Assembly: GCF_010384365.1 (NCBI RefSeq)
Contig: NZ_CP048397.1
Coordinates: forward strand, 4,216,001-4,280,000
DNA: 64,000 bases
Source: Streptomyces sp. S4.7
GTDB lineage: Bacteria; Actinomycetota; Actinomycetes; Streptomycetales; Streptomycetaceae
Reading direction: 5' to 3'
Shown one piece after another: positions 8,824-19,957 of the stretch; positions within the stretch are counted from its first letter, which is position 1, and each line of letters opens with the position of its first letter. The translations under genes and the position numbers were made by a program. Under the pieces are notes generated by a model. That model searched no databases and had not been told where the DNA came from. It worked only from the letters and a program-made list of their open reading frames with translations.

Positions 8824-9345
8824 GGATCCGGGACCCCGCACGGTGCGCCGGGCGGGAAGCGGATACGAGGACGGGCCGGGCCAGGAGATCCTGGTCCGGC
8901 CCGGCTCTGTCCTCCGTTGTTCCGTGTCCTGCGCGCCGGTAATTCCGCGACCTTCAGCTTTTAGTTCCGGTCTTCGTTCCGGTACTCCTTCTCGCTTCCC
9001 CTGATCCTGGTCCCGCCGTGCCTAACCGCGTGGATGCCGCAGCCGTGCCGAGACCCAACGGGCCCTTCGGCGGAGAATCAGTGGAATACCGAGTCGGAGA
9101 TCATGGCCCTGATCTTCCGGACCGCCCCTCTCGTGGGTGATCGGCACAGAGGCCGAGCGGTGGTTGCGTGCTGCGTCACCGTAGTCGTGCGTCCAGCCCA
9201 TACACCGACGTTTGCCCGGGGCCCATGGTCGGTAATCGCCCACACGTCGGCCAATTGGCCTATGCGCCAGGCAATTGGCTGTTCGTCGTACAAGTGTTCC
9301 TGAGGAGGCGCGTGAGCCGCCGCGATCCGTCCCGTGCGGCGCTGA
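8824..9345. other. Intergenic region without a convincing gene
   Basis: Apart from the hairpin at 8873-8902 I see no gene here. Short frames on both strands have no ribosome-binding site or recognisable content. The G+C content drops toward 9200-9300, near the 3' end of the convergent hydrolase gene. Confidence 0.6.
8873..8902 (+). terminator. Terminator hairpin after the MarP-like gene
   Basis: A 14-bp stem with one G-U type pair (arms 8873-8886 and 8889-8902) and a 2-nt loop, 50 bp after the stop codon. Only a weak T-rich stretch follows. Confidence 0.75.
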
Positions 9346-10311
9346 TCAGCGGTCGGGCTCGGGATCCTTCAGCCAGCTGACGAGCTCCGTGGAGAACGCC
9401 ACCGGGTCCTCCTCGTGCGGAAAATGGCCAAGTCCGTCGAACAGCCGCCAGCGGTAGGGGGCTTCGACGTACTCGGCGGACCCGGCCGTACTGCGCGTGC
9501 GCATCGCCGGATCGAGCGAGCCGTGCAGCTGGAGGGTCGGCACCCGCACGGGCCGCTTCATCCGACGGTTGAACTGGATCCCGTCCGGCCGCGCCATCGA
9601 CCGCACCATCCAGCGGTACGGCTCGATGGAGCAGTGCGCCGTGGAGGGGATGGTCATCGCCCGCCGGTAGATGTCGACGGTCTTGTCGTCGGGCGGCTGC
9701 GGACCCGACCAGCCCCGGATCAGATCGCCCACCAACGCCCCCTCGTCCGCGACGAGCTGACGCTCCGGCAGCCACGGCCGCTGGAAACCCCAGATGTACG
9801 AGCCGGCCCTGCTCTGTGAGAAGTCCGACAGCATCGCCGACCGCCAGCGGCGCGGATGCGGCATCGACGACACCGCGAGCCGGCGCACCAGTTTCGGCCG
9901 CATCACGGCGGCGGTCCAGGCGAGATACCCGCCGAGGTCGTGCCCGACGAGCGCGGCGTCCGGCTCGCCGAGCGAGCGCACCACACCGGTGATGTCGAGG
10001 GCCAGATTGGCGGGGTCGTAACCGCGGGGCGTACGGTCGCTGCCGCCCACCCCCCGCAGGTCCATCGCGACGGCCCGGTACCCGGCCTCGGCGAGCGCGG
10101 GCAACTGGTGCCGCCAGGTCCACCAGAACTGCGGGAAACCATGGAGCAGCAGCACCAGAGGCCCGTCGCCCATCTCGGCGATGTGGAAGCGGGCCCCGTT
10201 GGCGGCCACGTCCCGGTGCGTCCAGGGGCCGTCGAGGCGCACATCGGTCGCGACCGTCGCGCCGGGGACGCTGCCGGAGGGGGTGCCAGAGCCGTTTTCG
10301 GGGGCGGTCAT
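9346..10311 (-). CDS. Alpha/beta hydrolase, epoxide hydrolase/dehalogenase type
   Basis: A 321-residue alpha/beta hydrolase. LLLHGFPQFWW carries the oxyanion-hole HGFP motif, the nucleophile elbow is VGHDLGG (about residue 122) with Asp rather than Ser, and the catalytic His is in GLGHFPHEED near the C-terminus. An Asp nucleophile with HGFP is characteristic of epoxide hydrolases and haloalkane dehalogenases; the Trp-rich region fits epoxide hydrolases best. The natural substrate is not known. The start ATG overlaps the stop of the upstream holin-like gene by 4 nt, so the two are coupled. Confidence 0.87.
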   Translation of the reverse strand: MTAPENGSGTPSGSVPGATVATDVRLDGPWTHRDVAANGARFHIAEMGDGPLVLLLHGFPQFWWTWRHQLPALAEAGYRAVAMDLRGVGGSDRTPRGYDPANLALDITGVVRSLGEPDAALVGHDLGGYLAWTAAVMRPKLVRRLAVSSMPHPRRWRSAMLSDFSQSRAGSYIWGFQRPWLPERQLVADEGALVGDLIRGWSGPQPPDDKTVDIYRRAMTIPSTAHCSIEPYRWMVRSMARPDGIQFNRRMKRPVRVPTLQLHGSLDPAMRTRSTAGSAEYVEAPYRWRLFDGLGHFPHEEDPVAFSTELVSWLKDPEPDR

Positions 10312-10805
10312 GCAGACGAGCGTGCCACAGTCTCGCCCACCTCATGGACCGGGCGCGGATGTGGCTTGACCGTCTGGAGGACAGCGGCGGACTGCTTGGC
10401 GGACGCGATGGTCCTCTCCGGCGGTTTGACCTTCTTGAACTTGCGCATGGCGATCAGGGCCAGCAGACCCGCGAGGAGCAGAAACGCTCCGCCCACGATC
10501 AGGAACGACCACGCGAGCCCCAGGCCCCAGTTGTGGATCCCGTACGCGGCGGCGAAGCTCAGCACCGGCAGCGAGAAGAGGGCGAACACCCCCGCGATAC
10601 CGATCGCGGCGCTGCCCGTCACCCCCCGCTGGACGTCCTCCCGCAGTTCCGCCTTGGCCAGCGCGATCTCGTCGTGCACCAGCGCGGACATCTCCGCGGT
10701 CGCCGACGAGACCAACTGGCCCAGACTGCGGTCGCCGTTGACCCGGACGGCTGGAACGGTGTCGGCGGTAATGGTTACGGCGGCATGGCTGCCGGGGTCG
10801 CTCAT
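10308..10805 (-). CDS. Phage-holin family (DUF1469-type) membrane protein
   Basis: A 165-residue protein. The N-terminal third is a soluble amphipathic helix with LVSSATAEMSALVHDEIALAKAE, followed by two hydrophobic segments (about residues 68-92 and 100-122) and a basic C-terminal tail. This is the layout of the actinobacterial phage-holin/DUF1469 family, whose cellular role is not settled; there is no phage context here. The ATG at 10805 is chosen because the conserved part begins there. It overlaps the downstream alpha/beta hydrolase gene by 4 nt. Confidence 0.8.
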   Translation of the reverse strand: MSDPGSHAAVTITADTVPAVRVNGDRSLGQLVSSATAEMSALVHDEIALAKAELREDVQRGVTGSAAIGIAGVFALFSLPVLSFAAAYGIHNWGLGLAWSFLIVGGAFLLLAGLLALIAMRKFKKVKPPERTIASAKQSAAVLQTVKPHPRPVHEVGETVARSSA

Positions 10806-10888
10806 CCTTGACTCCCTCGTTTCGGCTGCGCTCTCGCACATCTGCGATTCTTCCGGCCCTGCGCCTTCAGATCATGCCGGATGTCAGA

Positions 10889-12274
10889 TCATGCCGGACC
10901 GGCGCCGTCCTCGCGCGTCGCTGCGGCGTGTTCCGCCAACCGACGGTGCTCAGCTGCCTTCCCCTCGTAGATGGCTGCCATTCTCAGGTGGTACGCCGGG
11001 TCGTCCTGCTCGTAGATGTCGGGAACACCGTCCATGTCCTCGTCGAGTTCCTCGGCGTCGCACAGCGCCCGGTATGTGCGGACCCGTACACGCAGCAGTA
11101 CGGCGGCGAGTACGGCGGCGATCACCGAACCCGCCAGGACGGCCGCCTTCACCTCGTCCGTCAGCCCCGGATCGCCGGCGAAGGCCAGTTCGCCGATGAG
11201 CAGCGAGACAGTGAAGCCGATGCCGGCGAGCGTCGCCACCGCCAGGATGTCCGGCCAGGCCAGATCCTTGTTGAGTTCCGCCCGGGTGAAGCGCGCGGTC
11301 AGCCAGGTGCCGCCGAAGATGCCGAGCGCCTTGCCGACGACCAGCCCGAGGACCACGCCCAGGGTCTCCGGCCGGGTGAAGACGGTGGCCAGCGCGCCGC
11401 CGCTGACCGGGACACCCGCCGAGAACAAGGCGAACAGCGGTACGGCGAGACCGGCCGACAGCGGGCGGACGAGGTGTTCGATGCGCTCGCCGGGCGACTG
11501 CTCCTCGCCCTTGCGCCTCACGCAGCGGAGCATCAGGCCCATCGCGACGCCCGCGACGGTGGCGTGGACGCCGCTGTTGTACATCAGTGCCCAGACGACG
11601 AGGGCCAGCGGGACGTACACGTACCAGCCCCGTACGCCCTTCCTGAGGAGGAACCAGAAGACGGCGAGAGCCGCGCAGGCACCGGCCAGGGCGATCAGGT
11701 CGATGTCGCTGGTGAAGAAGATCGCGATGATCAGGATCGCGAAGAGGTCGTCCACGACGGCGAGCGTGAGCAGGAAGGCGCGCAGCGCGGACGGCAGCGA
11801 GGTGCCGAGTACGGCGAGCACGGCGAGGGCGAACGCGATGTCGGTGGCCGTGGGGACGGCCCAGCCGTCCATGGAGCCCCCGCCCACCGCGTTGACCACC
11901 AGATAGACGCCCGCGGGCATGATCATGCCGCACAGCGCGGCGATCACGGGGAGGGCGGCGGCCTTGGGGTCGCGCAGTTCTCCGGCGACCAGCTCGCGCT
12001 TCAGCTCGATGCCGGCGACGAAGAAGAACACGGCGAGGAGTCCGTCGGCGGCCCAGTGCCGCACGGAGAGGTCCAGGCCGAGCGAGGCGGGGCCGAAGTG
12101 GAAGTCACCGACGGCCGCGTAGCTGTCGCTGACGGGGCTGTTGGCCCAGATCAGCGCCGCGACCGCGGCCACGAGCAGCAGGACGCCGCCGACCGTCTCG
12201 GTGCGCAGCGCGCTCGCGAGATACGTCCGCTCGGGGAGCGGGAGGCGTCCGAGGAAGGTGCGAGGGGTGGACAC
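10889..12274 (-). CDS. nhaA: Na+/H+ antiporter NhaA
   Basis: NhaA exchanges cytoplasmic Na+ for external protons and supports pH and salt homeostasis. The sequence shows the family's multi-helix membrane core, including FFFVAGIELKRELVAGEL, the PTATDIAFALAVLA segment and the ion-binding double Asp in AVVDDLFAIL. The GTG at 12274 is preferred: it has a GGAG 7 nt upstream and gives 461 residues. An in-frame GTG at 12313 is possible. A hydrophilic tail of about 50 residues follows the last helix. The acs gene ends upstream and is separated by a hairpin. Confidence 0.92.
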   Translation of the reverse strand: MSTPRTFLGRLPLPERTYLASALRTETVGGVLLLVAAVAALIWANSPVSDSYAAVGDFHFGPASLGLDLSVRHWAADGLLAVFFFVAGIELKRELVAGELRDPKAAALPVIAALCGMIMPAGVYLVVNAVGGGSMDGWAVPTATDIAFALAVLAVLGTSLPSALRAFLLTLAVVDDLFAILIIAIFFTSDIDLIALAGACAALAVFWFLLRKGVRGWYVYVPLALVVWALMYNSGVHATVAGVAMGLMLRCVRRKGEEQSPGERIEHLVRPLSAGLAVPLFALFSAGVPVSGGALATVFTRPETLGVVLGLVVGKALGIFGGTWLTARFTRAELNKDLAWPDILAVATLAGIGFTVSLLIGELAFAGDPGLTDEVKAAVLAGSVIAAVLAAVLLRVRVRTYRALCDAEELDEDMDGVPDIYEQDDPAYHLRMAAIYEGKAAEHRRLAEHAAATREDGAGPA

Positions 12275-12384
12275 AGGAGGACTCCGGTCGGTTCGGCGGG
12301 CATGACGAATCACCTGCCGACCAGACTTCCCGGCGCACCGTTGGTTCCTTATTACATTGTTGACGCGCCGCCCACTTTACAAAG

Positions 12385-12417
12385 AGGAGCCCCCGGCGCG
12401 ATACGCCAGGGGCTCCT
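12385..12417. terminator. Terminator hairpin between acs and nhaA
   Basis: AGGAGCCCC pairs with GGGGCTCCT, and an inner GGCG/CGCC stem fills the loop. It lies 18 bp after the acs stop on the minus strand. Confidence 0.75.
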
Positions 12418-12434
12418 GCTCGGCCGAGGGGGGC

Positions 12435-14390
<1,956 letters not shown>

Positions 14391-14523
14391 GACATCTCCC
14401 TTTCCCAGGGCGTCCTATGTGTCCCCGCGCCTAGCTCATCAGGCAGATGCCCGGGTGACAAGGGTCTTCAGGAAATTGGTTTAGACCTATGCGGCTGGGC
14501 TTACGGGTGGGCTGAACGAGTAA

Positions 14524-14562
14524 GTGGCCCCGTTCCCCGGCTGTGGTGGGGAACGGGGCCAC
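14524..14562. terminator. Strong hairpin after the SulP-carbonic anhydrase gene
   Basis: Perfect 15-bp inverted repeat (14524-14538 and 14548-14562) with a 9-nt loop, 31 bp beyond the stop of the SulP fusion gene on the minus strand and upstream of acs. Confidence 0.82.
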
Positions 14563-14592
14563 ACATTCTCACGGATGCGGCGGGGCTCCGGT

Positions 14593-17076
14593 TCAGGCGC
14601 GCGACTCCTGGAAAGCCGTCGGGGCCACCCGGTTGAACACCTCGTCGGAGCTGCCGGACAGTCCCTCCGGCAATCCGTTGGACGGTCCGTCGGAGGCGAG
14701 CAGATACGCCTGTGCCTCGCCGACATGGAAGTACATGCCGTGCAGTTCGAGCCGGCCCTCGGCCAGGCGCCGGGCCACCGCCGGGTGGGCGCGCAGATGC
14801 TCCAACTGCTGGACCACATTGGTCAGACAGAGCTGTTCGACCGCGTCGGCCGGCAACCGGCCGGAGATCCTGGCCCACGCGTGCTCGCCGCTCCGCATCC
14901 GCTCCAGGCTGGGCCGGCCGTGCCGGAGCCAGCGGGTGAGGGGGGAGGAGCCGGCTTGCGGGGTGGTGGGAGAGGCAGGCTGAGGGGTGGATGGCGGGAG
15001 GGTCTCTGCGGTGGCCTCTGAGGCGGGCGAGTCCGGCAGGTCAGGTGCGTCGGGAGCGTCCGGCGCGCTGAGGAGGGCCTGCATCGCACCGCATCCGGAG
15101 TGCCCGCAGATCGTGATGGACTCGACCTGGAGGACATCGACCGCGTACTCGATCGCCGCCGCCACGGATTCGTCCTGCCCCTCGGCGCCCTCCTCCCCCG
15201 GGAGGGGGACCAGATTGCCGACATTGCGGACGGTGAAGAGATCGCCGGGACCGCTCGCCGTGATCATGCTCGTCACCAGCCGTGAGTCCGCGCAGGTGAG
15301 GAAGAGCTGCGAGGGCTGCTGGCCCTCGCGTGCCAGCCGCGCCAGCTCGCCCCGTACGTGCGGAGCCGTATGGCGCTGGAACGAGCTGAGCCCACTGGCC
15401 AGTTGCCCGCCCTGGACCCGGCTCGGCACCCACTGCTTGTCCGTCTTCCGCCCCTCCGTCCGGGGCTGCTCCGCGGGGGTGCCGCAGTGGTGGTTGCGCC
15501 ACGGTGTCCACGGCCGGCAGCAGGTGCTCGACCCCGGCGCCGGCTCGGCGGGCTCGGCGATCGGGTCCCCCGATCCGCCGGTGAACTCGACCGTGCCGCC
15601 CCGGGCCAGATGCGCGACCTGCCAGTCGTGCAGCGCCTCGTACGCCGCGTGGTCCATGAACGATCCGTCCAGCTCGACCACGCAGTCGCTGCCCTGGGGC
15701 ACCTGGTGCAGAAGTCGGCTCAGCCGCGGAACGGCCAGGAACATCAACTGGCCGCGGGCGCGGAGCCGGTGGACGCCGTCCCGCTCCTCCAGCGTGATCC
15801 GTGTCCGGGTGAGCCGGTGCAGCGCGACGGCCACCGCCAGCGCGATCCCGATGGCCACGCCCTCCAGGACGCCGGTGAGCACCACCCCGGCCAGCGTCCC
15901 CACGTAGACGAGCAGTTCGCGATTGCGCTGCACATTACGCATGTGTACGACGTTGACCAGCTGGATGCCGATGACCATGACCAGCGCGGCGAGGGCGGCC
16001 AGCGGGATCAGGTCGAGCACCGGCACCAGGAAGAGCGCGGCGACGGCGACCCACAGCCCGTGCAGCATCGTCGAGTGCCGGCTGACACCGCCCGCGGCCA
16101 CGTTCGCCGCGCTGCGGACGGCGACGCCGGTGATCGGCAGCCCGCCGAGCGCGCCGGAGACGACGTTCGCCGCGCCCTGCCCGGTCAGCTCCCGGTCGAG
16201 GCGGGCGCGCGGAATCTGGACGTGCTGGTCCTTGCGGGCGGCCACCAGTTTGTCGACTGCCACCGCCGACAGCAGTGACTCGACGCTGGCGACCAGGGTG
16301 ACGGTGAGAACGGCGGCCATCAGTCCGAGCACCGGCCCCTGCGGCATCTCGGGCAGTGCGTGACTGCTCCAGGAGGGCAGGTCGACCCGGTCGAGGCTCA
16401 GCCCCGCGACGACGGCCACAAGGGTCGCGGCCGCCACCGCCGCGAGGGCGGCGGGCGCCTTCCGCAGGATCCGGCCCGTACGCCCGGGGATCCGCGGCCA
16501 GGCGAGCAGAACGCCCACGGTCAGCGCGCTCACCGTGATCGAGGCCGGGTGCAGATCGGCCAACTGGGCAGGCAGTGCCCGGACGTTGGCGACGGCGGAA
16601 CTCTGCGGACTGCCGCCGAGGACGATGTGCAGCTGGGCGAGCGCGATCGTGACGCCGATGCCGGCCAGCATCCCGTGCACGATCGCCGGGCTCACCGCGA
16701 GCGCCGAGCGGGCGACACGCAGCGCGGAGAGGCCGAGTTGGGTGAGGCCCGCGAGCACGGTGATGGCGCAGGTGGTGCGCCAGCCGTACTGATGGATCAG
16801 GTCGGCCGTGACGACGGTCAGACCGGCCGCCGGTCCGCTCACCTGGAGCGGCGCGCCTCCGAAGCGGCCGACCACGATGCCGCCCACCGCAGCGGCGACG
16901 AGACCGGCCTGGAGCGGGGCGCCGGTGGCGAGCGCGATGCCGAGGGAGAGCGGCAGCGCGATCAGGAAGACCGAGATGGAGGCGGAGAGGTCCGCTCCGG
17001 CGATCCTCAATCCCCGCCGCTGACCGGGCGGGGGGCTGTGGGGCTTCTCTTCGTGTGTGGGGACGCAGGCAGACAT
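14593..17076 (-). CDS. SulP anion transporter fused to beta-carbonic anhydrase
   Basis: An 827-residue fusion. The N-terminal part (about residues 15-440) is a SulP permease with many membrane helices, beginning ADLSASISVFLIALPLSLGI. A STAS-like region follows (about 450-540, with VVELDGSFMDHAAYEAL), and the C-terminal part (about 590-827) is a beta-carbonic anhydrase with the zinc motifs CADSR and GHSGCG. The likely role is bicarbonate or CO2-coupled anion uptake with immediate interconversion of CO2 and bicarbonate at the inner membrane face. The start at 17076 has GGAGGA about 9 nt upstream; a longer frame to 17160 lacks such a site. The 292 bp upstream, shared with a divergent lipoprotein gene, should hold both promoters. 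Confidence 0.9.
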   Translation of the reverse strand: MSACVPTHEEKPHSPPPGQRRGLRIAGADLSASISVFLIALPLSLGIALATGAPLQAGLVAAAVGGIVVGRFGGAPLQVSGPAAGLTVVTADLIHQYGWRTTCAITVLAGLTQLGLSALRVARSALAVSPAIVHGMLAGIGVTIALAQLHIVLGGSPQSSAVANVRALPAQLADLHPASITVSALTVGVLLAWPRIPGRTGRILRKAPAALAAVAAATLVAVVAGLSLDRVDLPSWSSHALPEMPQGPVLGLMAAVLTVTLVASVESLLSAVAVDKLVAARKDQHVQIPRARLDRELTGQGAANVVSGALGGLPITGVAVRSAANVAAGGVSRHSTMLHGLWVAVAALFLVPVLDLIPLAALAALVMVIGIQLVNVVHMRNVQRNRELLVYVGTLAGVVLTGVLEGVAIGIALAVAVALHRLTRTRITLEERDGVHRLRARGQLMFLAVPRLSRLLHQVPQGSDCVVELDGSFMDHAAYEALHDWQVAHLARGGTVEFTGGSGDPIAEPAEPAPGSSTCCRPWTPWRNHHCGTPAEQPRTEGRKTDKQWVPSRVQGGQLASGLSSFQRHTAPHVRGELARLAREGQQPSQLFLTCADSRLVTSMITASGPGDLFTVRNVGNLVPLPGEEGAEGQDESVAAAIEYAVDVLQVESITICGHSGCGAMQALLSAPDAPDAPDLPDSPASEATAETLPPSTPQPASPTTPQAGSSPLTRWLRHGRPSLERMRSGEHAWARISGRLPADAVEQLCLTNVVQQLEHLRAHPAVARRLAEGRLELHGMYFHVGEAQAYLLASDGPSNGLPEGLSGSSDEVFNRVAPTAFQESRA

Positions 17077-17368
17077 GGTTCCCGTCTCCTCCGGGGCGGC
17101 GCGGTCACGGGACAGGGGGCCGGGGCCGTGGGTCACGGCGTGCCGTGGCGGGATCATCAACGCTCAGTAAATGGATCGTAATGGAGAGTAAAGATTCAGG
17201 CATGACTTTCGGGGCAAATGGGGCAAACTTTCACTCGCGCCAGTGAATAGTCATTTTGTACGGCTTGTCATACCGATCCCCCTCGGGTCCCAGTGCGACG
17301 TTGTCGGCGCTCGGCGCCGTGCCCGGCGTTTCGACGCTTCGACGCACAGAATCTGAGGAGGTGGGCCG

Positions 17369-18742
17369 ATGCTGGCCGTCACGAAGAGGATCGTCTGCGG
17401 TGCGGCTGTCACGGCGCTGGCCGTGGGACTCGCCGGATGTTCGGGGGCCGGTTCGCCGGAACCGAAGGACAAGGCCAACGCCGAGACCGAGGACGGCTCC
17501 CATGGCGCGAAGAAGGGGGCGGGCCCGGCCAAGAGCGCGGTGCGGCTCATCGGCGACGGCTCGACCGCGTACACCGGCACCCAGCCCGGGGTCCTCAAAC
17601 CGGAGCGTCTGAAGCCCGGTCAGAAGCCGCCCCAGTTCGTGGTGTTCTCCTGGGACGGGGCCGGTGAGGACAGCCAGAAGCTCTTCTCCCACTTCCGCGA
17701 GGTCGGCAAGAAGTACGACGCGAAGATGACGTACTTCCTCAGCGGCGTCTATCTGCTGCCGAAGGAGAAGTCCAAGCAGTACAGCCCGCCCCAGCACGCC
17801 GTCGGCCGCTCGGACATCGGCTTCAACGACACCGAGGGGATCAGGAACACACTGCGTGAACTGCGCGCCGCCTGGCAGGACGGCAACGAGATCGGCACCC
17901 ACTTCAACGGTCACTTCTGCGGGGCGAACGGCGTCGGCAACTGGTCGGTCGAGGACTGGAAGAGCGAGATCGGCCAGGCCAAGGCGTTCGTCAAGAACTG
18001 GAAGACCAACACCGGCCTGACCGCCGAGGCCCCGCTGCCCTTCGACTACGAGAAGGAGCTCGTCGGCGCCCGCACACCCTGCCTGGAAGGGCAGCAGAAC
18101 ATGATGCGGGCGGCGAAGACGATGGGCTTCCGCTACGACTCCAGCGGCGTCGGCACCCAGGTCTGGCCGAAGAAGACCGAGGGCATGTGGGACATCCCGC
18201 TCCAGCTCGTCCCGGTGCCGGGGCGGCAGTTCGAGACGCTCTCGATGGACTACAACTTCATGTTCAACCAGTCGAAGACGGTCAACGGCGACCCCTCCCA
18301 GCACGAGTACTGGGGCAACCAGATGCGGGACGGCCTGCTCCAGGCCTTCGGCCGTTCCTATGACGGCAACCGCGCGCCGCTGATCATCGGCAACCACTTC
18401 GAGTCGTGGAACGGCGGCACGTACATGCGCGCCGTCGAGGAGACGATCAAGACCGTCTGTGTGAAGGACGGCGTGCGGTGCGTGACGTTCAAGGAACTGG
18501 CGGACTGGCTGGACGCGCAGGACCCGCAGACGCTCGAAAGGCTGCGAGGGCTGGCCGTTGGGCAGAAGCCCAAGGGCGGCTGGCAGTCGTATCTGACAGC
18601 TCCCGTCGCGCCGGCCTCCCCGACGGCCCCCGCGGCTCTGGCGGGTCCGGGGGCTTCCGACTCACCGGCCGCCCCGGCCACCCCGCCGGTTCCGGACGCG
18701 GACCCCGGCGCGGGCTCCGAGGAGGGAACGGCGGCGCGCTGA
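17369..18742 (+). CDS. NodB-like polysaccharide deacetylase-family lipoprotein
   Basis: A 457-residue secreted protein with a lipoprotein signal peptide ending in the lipobox LAGC (Cys about residue 24), a NodB-homology core, and a Pro/Ala-rich C-terminal tail. FVVFSWDGAG occupies the place of the canonical TFDDG: the metal-binding Asp is kept but the catalytic-base Asp is Trp. The H-X3-H metal motif is present as HFNGH. It may therefore be a non-classical or inactive deacetylase bound to the outside of the membrane, where it could bind or modify cell-wall glycans. A GGAGG ribosome-binding site precedes ATG 17369. Confidence 0.78.
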   Translation: MLAVTKRIVCGAAVTALAVGLAGCSGAGSPEPKDKANAETEDGSHGAKKGAGPAKSAVRLIGDGSTAYTGTQPGVLKPERLKPGQKPPQFVVFSWDGAGEDSQKLFSHFREVGKKYDAKMTYFLSGVYLLPKEKSKQYSPPQHAVGRSDIGFNDTEGIRNTLRELRAAWQDGNEIGTHFNGHFCGANGVGNWSVEDWKSEIGQAKAFVKNWKTNTGLTAEAPLPFDYEKELVGARTPCLEGQQNMMRAAKTMGFRYDSSGVGTQVWPKKTEGMWDIPLQLVPVPGRQFETLSMDYNFMFNQSKTVNGDPSQHEYWGNQMRDGLLQAFGRSYDGNRAPLIIGNHFESWNGGTYMRAVEETIKTVCVKDGVRCVTFKELADWLDAQDPQTLERLRGLAVGQKPKGGWQSYLTAPVAPASPTAPAALAGPGASDSPAAPATPPVPDADPGAGSEEGTAAR

Positions 18743-18868
18743 TTCCAAGGCACGGGCGCCCGCGAGCCGCGAGCCGCGGGCGGTCCGAGCGGTTCGGGCG
18801 GTTCGGGCGGTGGTGCGGGCGGTTCGGGCGGGTGCCTCGGCGCGCCGCCCGTACCGCCACGTCGCCGT

Positions 18869-19861
18869 TCAGCTCGGCTGCGGGACCGCCGCGTCCTCGC
18901 GGAGCACGAACGCCGGGTCGACCTGTGCGGCCAGGTCCCCGCCGGTCTTCGCATTGCCCCAGCTCTCCGCGTTCCTGAGGTGGAAGTGCACCATCTGCCG
19001 TGTGTAGCGCTCCCAGTCGCGGTTCGCGTACGAGTCCTCGGCGGCGTCCTCAAGGACCTGGAGCGCCACCCGGTTCTCCGCCTCCAGCAGCTCGAAGGGG
19101 GCAGGGCGGCCCTTCTCCATCGACCGCACCCAGTTGGAGTGGCCAACGGTGACGAGCAGGTCGTCGCCCACCTCGTCCTGGAGGAAGTCCACATCGTCCT
19201 GTGCCTGGACCTTGTTGCCGACGACGTTGAGCGCGATGCCGAAGTCCCGTGCGTACTCCTTGTACTGGCGGTAGACCGACACCCCCTTGCGCGTCGGCTC
19301 CACCACCAGGAACGTCATGTCGAAACGGGTGAACATCCCGGACGCGAACGAGTCCGAGCCCGCCGTCATGTCGACCACGACGTACTCGTCCGGGCCGTCG
19401 ATCAGGTGGTTCAGGAAGAGTTCGACCGCGCCGACCTTGGAGTGGTAGCAGGCCACCCCCAGGTCGGACTCGGTGAAGGGACCCGTGGCCATCAGCTCGA
19501 TGTCGCCGTCGTCCAGCCGGACGGTACGGGCGCAGGCTTCGTACACCGGGTTGGACTCGCGGACCCGCAGCAGCCGGGAACCCTCGCCCGGGGGCGTCGT
19601 CTTGATCATCGAGTCGGCGGAGGTGATCCGCTGGTTGGTGCCGCGCAGATACTCCTTGATGAGCGGGAGATGCGCGCCCATCGCGGGCAGCGCGGCGGTC
19701 TGCTCCTCGTCGAGACCGAGCGCGGCCCCGAGATGCTGGTTGATGTCGGCGTCCACCGCGATGACGGGGGCCTCGTTGGCGGTCAGATGGCGGATGAAGA
19801 GCGAGGCCAGCGTCGTCTTGCCGCTGCCGCCCTTCCCCACGAAAGCGATCTTCATGTTCAC
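18869..19861 (-). CDS. CooC/MinD-like ATP-binding protein
   Basis: A protein of 330 residues (328 if the ATG at 19855 is used instead of the GTG at 19861) with a deviant Walker A motif GKGGSGKTT near the N-terminus, a switch-like VVDMTAGSDSFAS, and NKVQAQDD near residue 212. It belongs to the SIMIBI P-loop class, nearest to CooC-type ATPases that help insert nickel into enzymes. No carbon-monoxide dehydrogenase or hydrogenase gene is close by, so the client is unknown. The gene is convergent with the NodB-like lipoprotein gene and divergent from the Fic-like gene, whose start is 97 bp away. Confidence 0.82.
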   Translation of the reverse strand: MNMKIAFVGKGGSGKTTLASLFIRHLTANEAPVIAVDADINQHLGAALGLDEEQTAALPAMGAHLPLIKEYLRGTNQRITSADSMIKTTPPGEGSRLLRVRESNPVYEACARTVRLDDGDIELMATGPFTESDLGVACYHSKVGAVELFLNHLIDGPDEYVVVDMTAGSDSFASGMFTRFDMTFLVVEPTRKGVSVYRQYKEYARDFGIALNVVGNKVQAQDDVDFLQDEVGDDLLVTVGHSNWVRSMEKGRPAPFELLEAENRVALQVLEDAAEDSYANRDWERYTRQMVHFHLRNAESWGNAKTGGDLAAQVDPAFVLREDAAVPQPS

Positions 19862-19957
19862 CTAGCGTAGTGCCGTTGTCGCTGTGTGCTTTCGCACCCG
19901 GTGAAGAAGACCACTCCAACGTGGGGCGCGCGCTGTGGGCGCGTAGCCTTGCTACCT

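Noticed and set aside
9022..9303. Short frames in the gap between the MarP-like and hydrolase genes.
   Set aside because: No ribosome-binding site, no consistent third-position G+C bias and no recognisable protein content.
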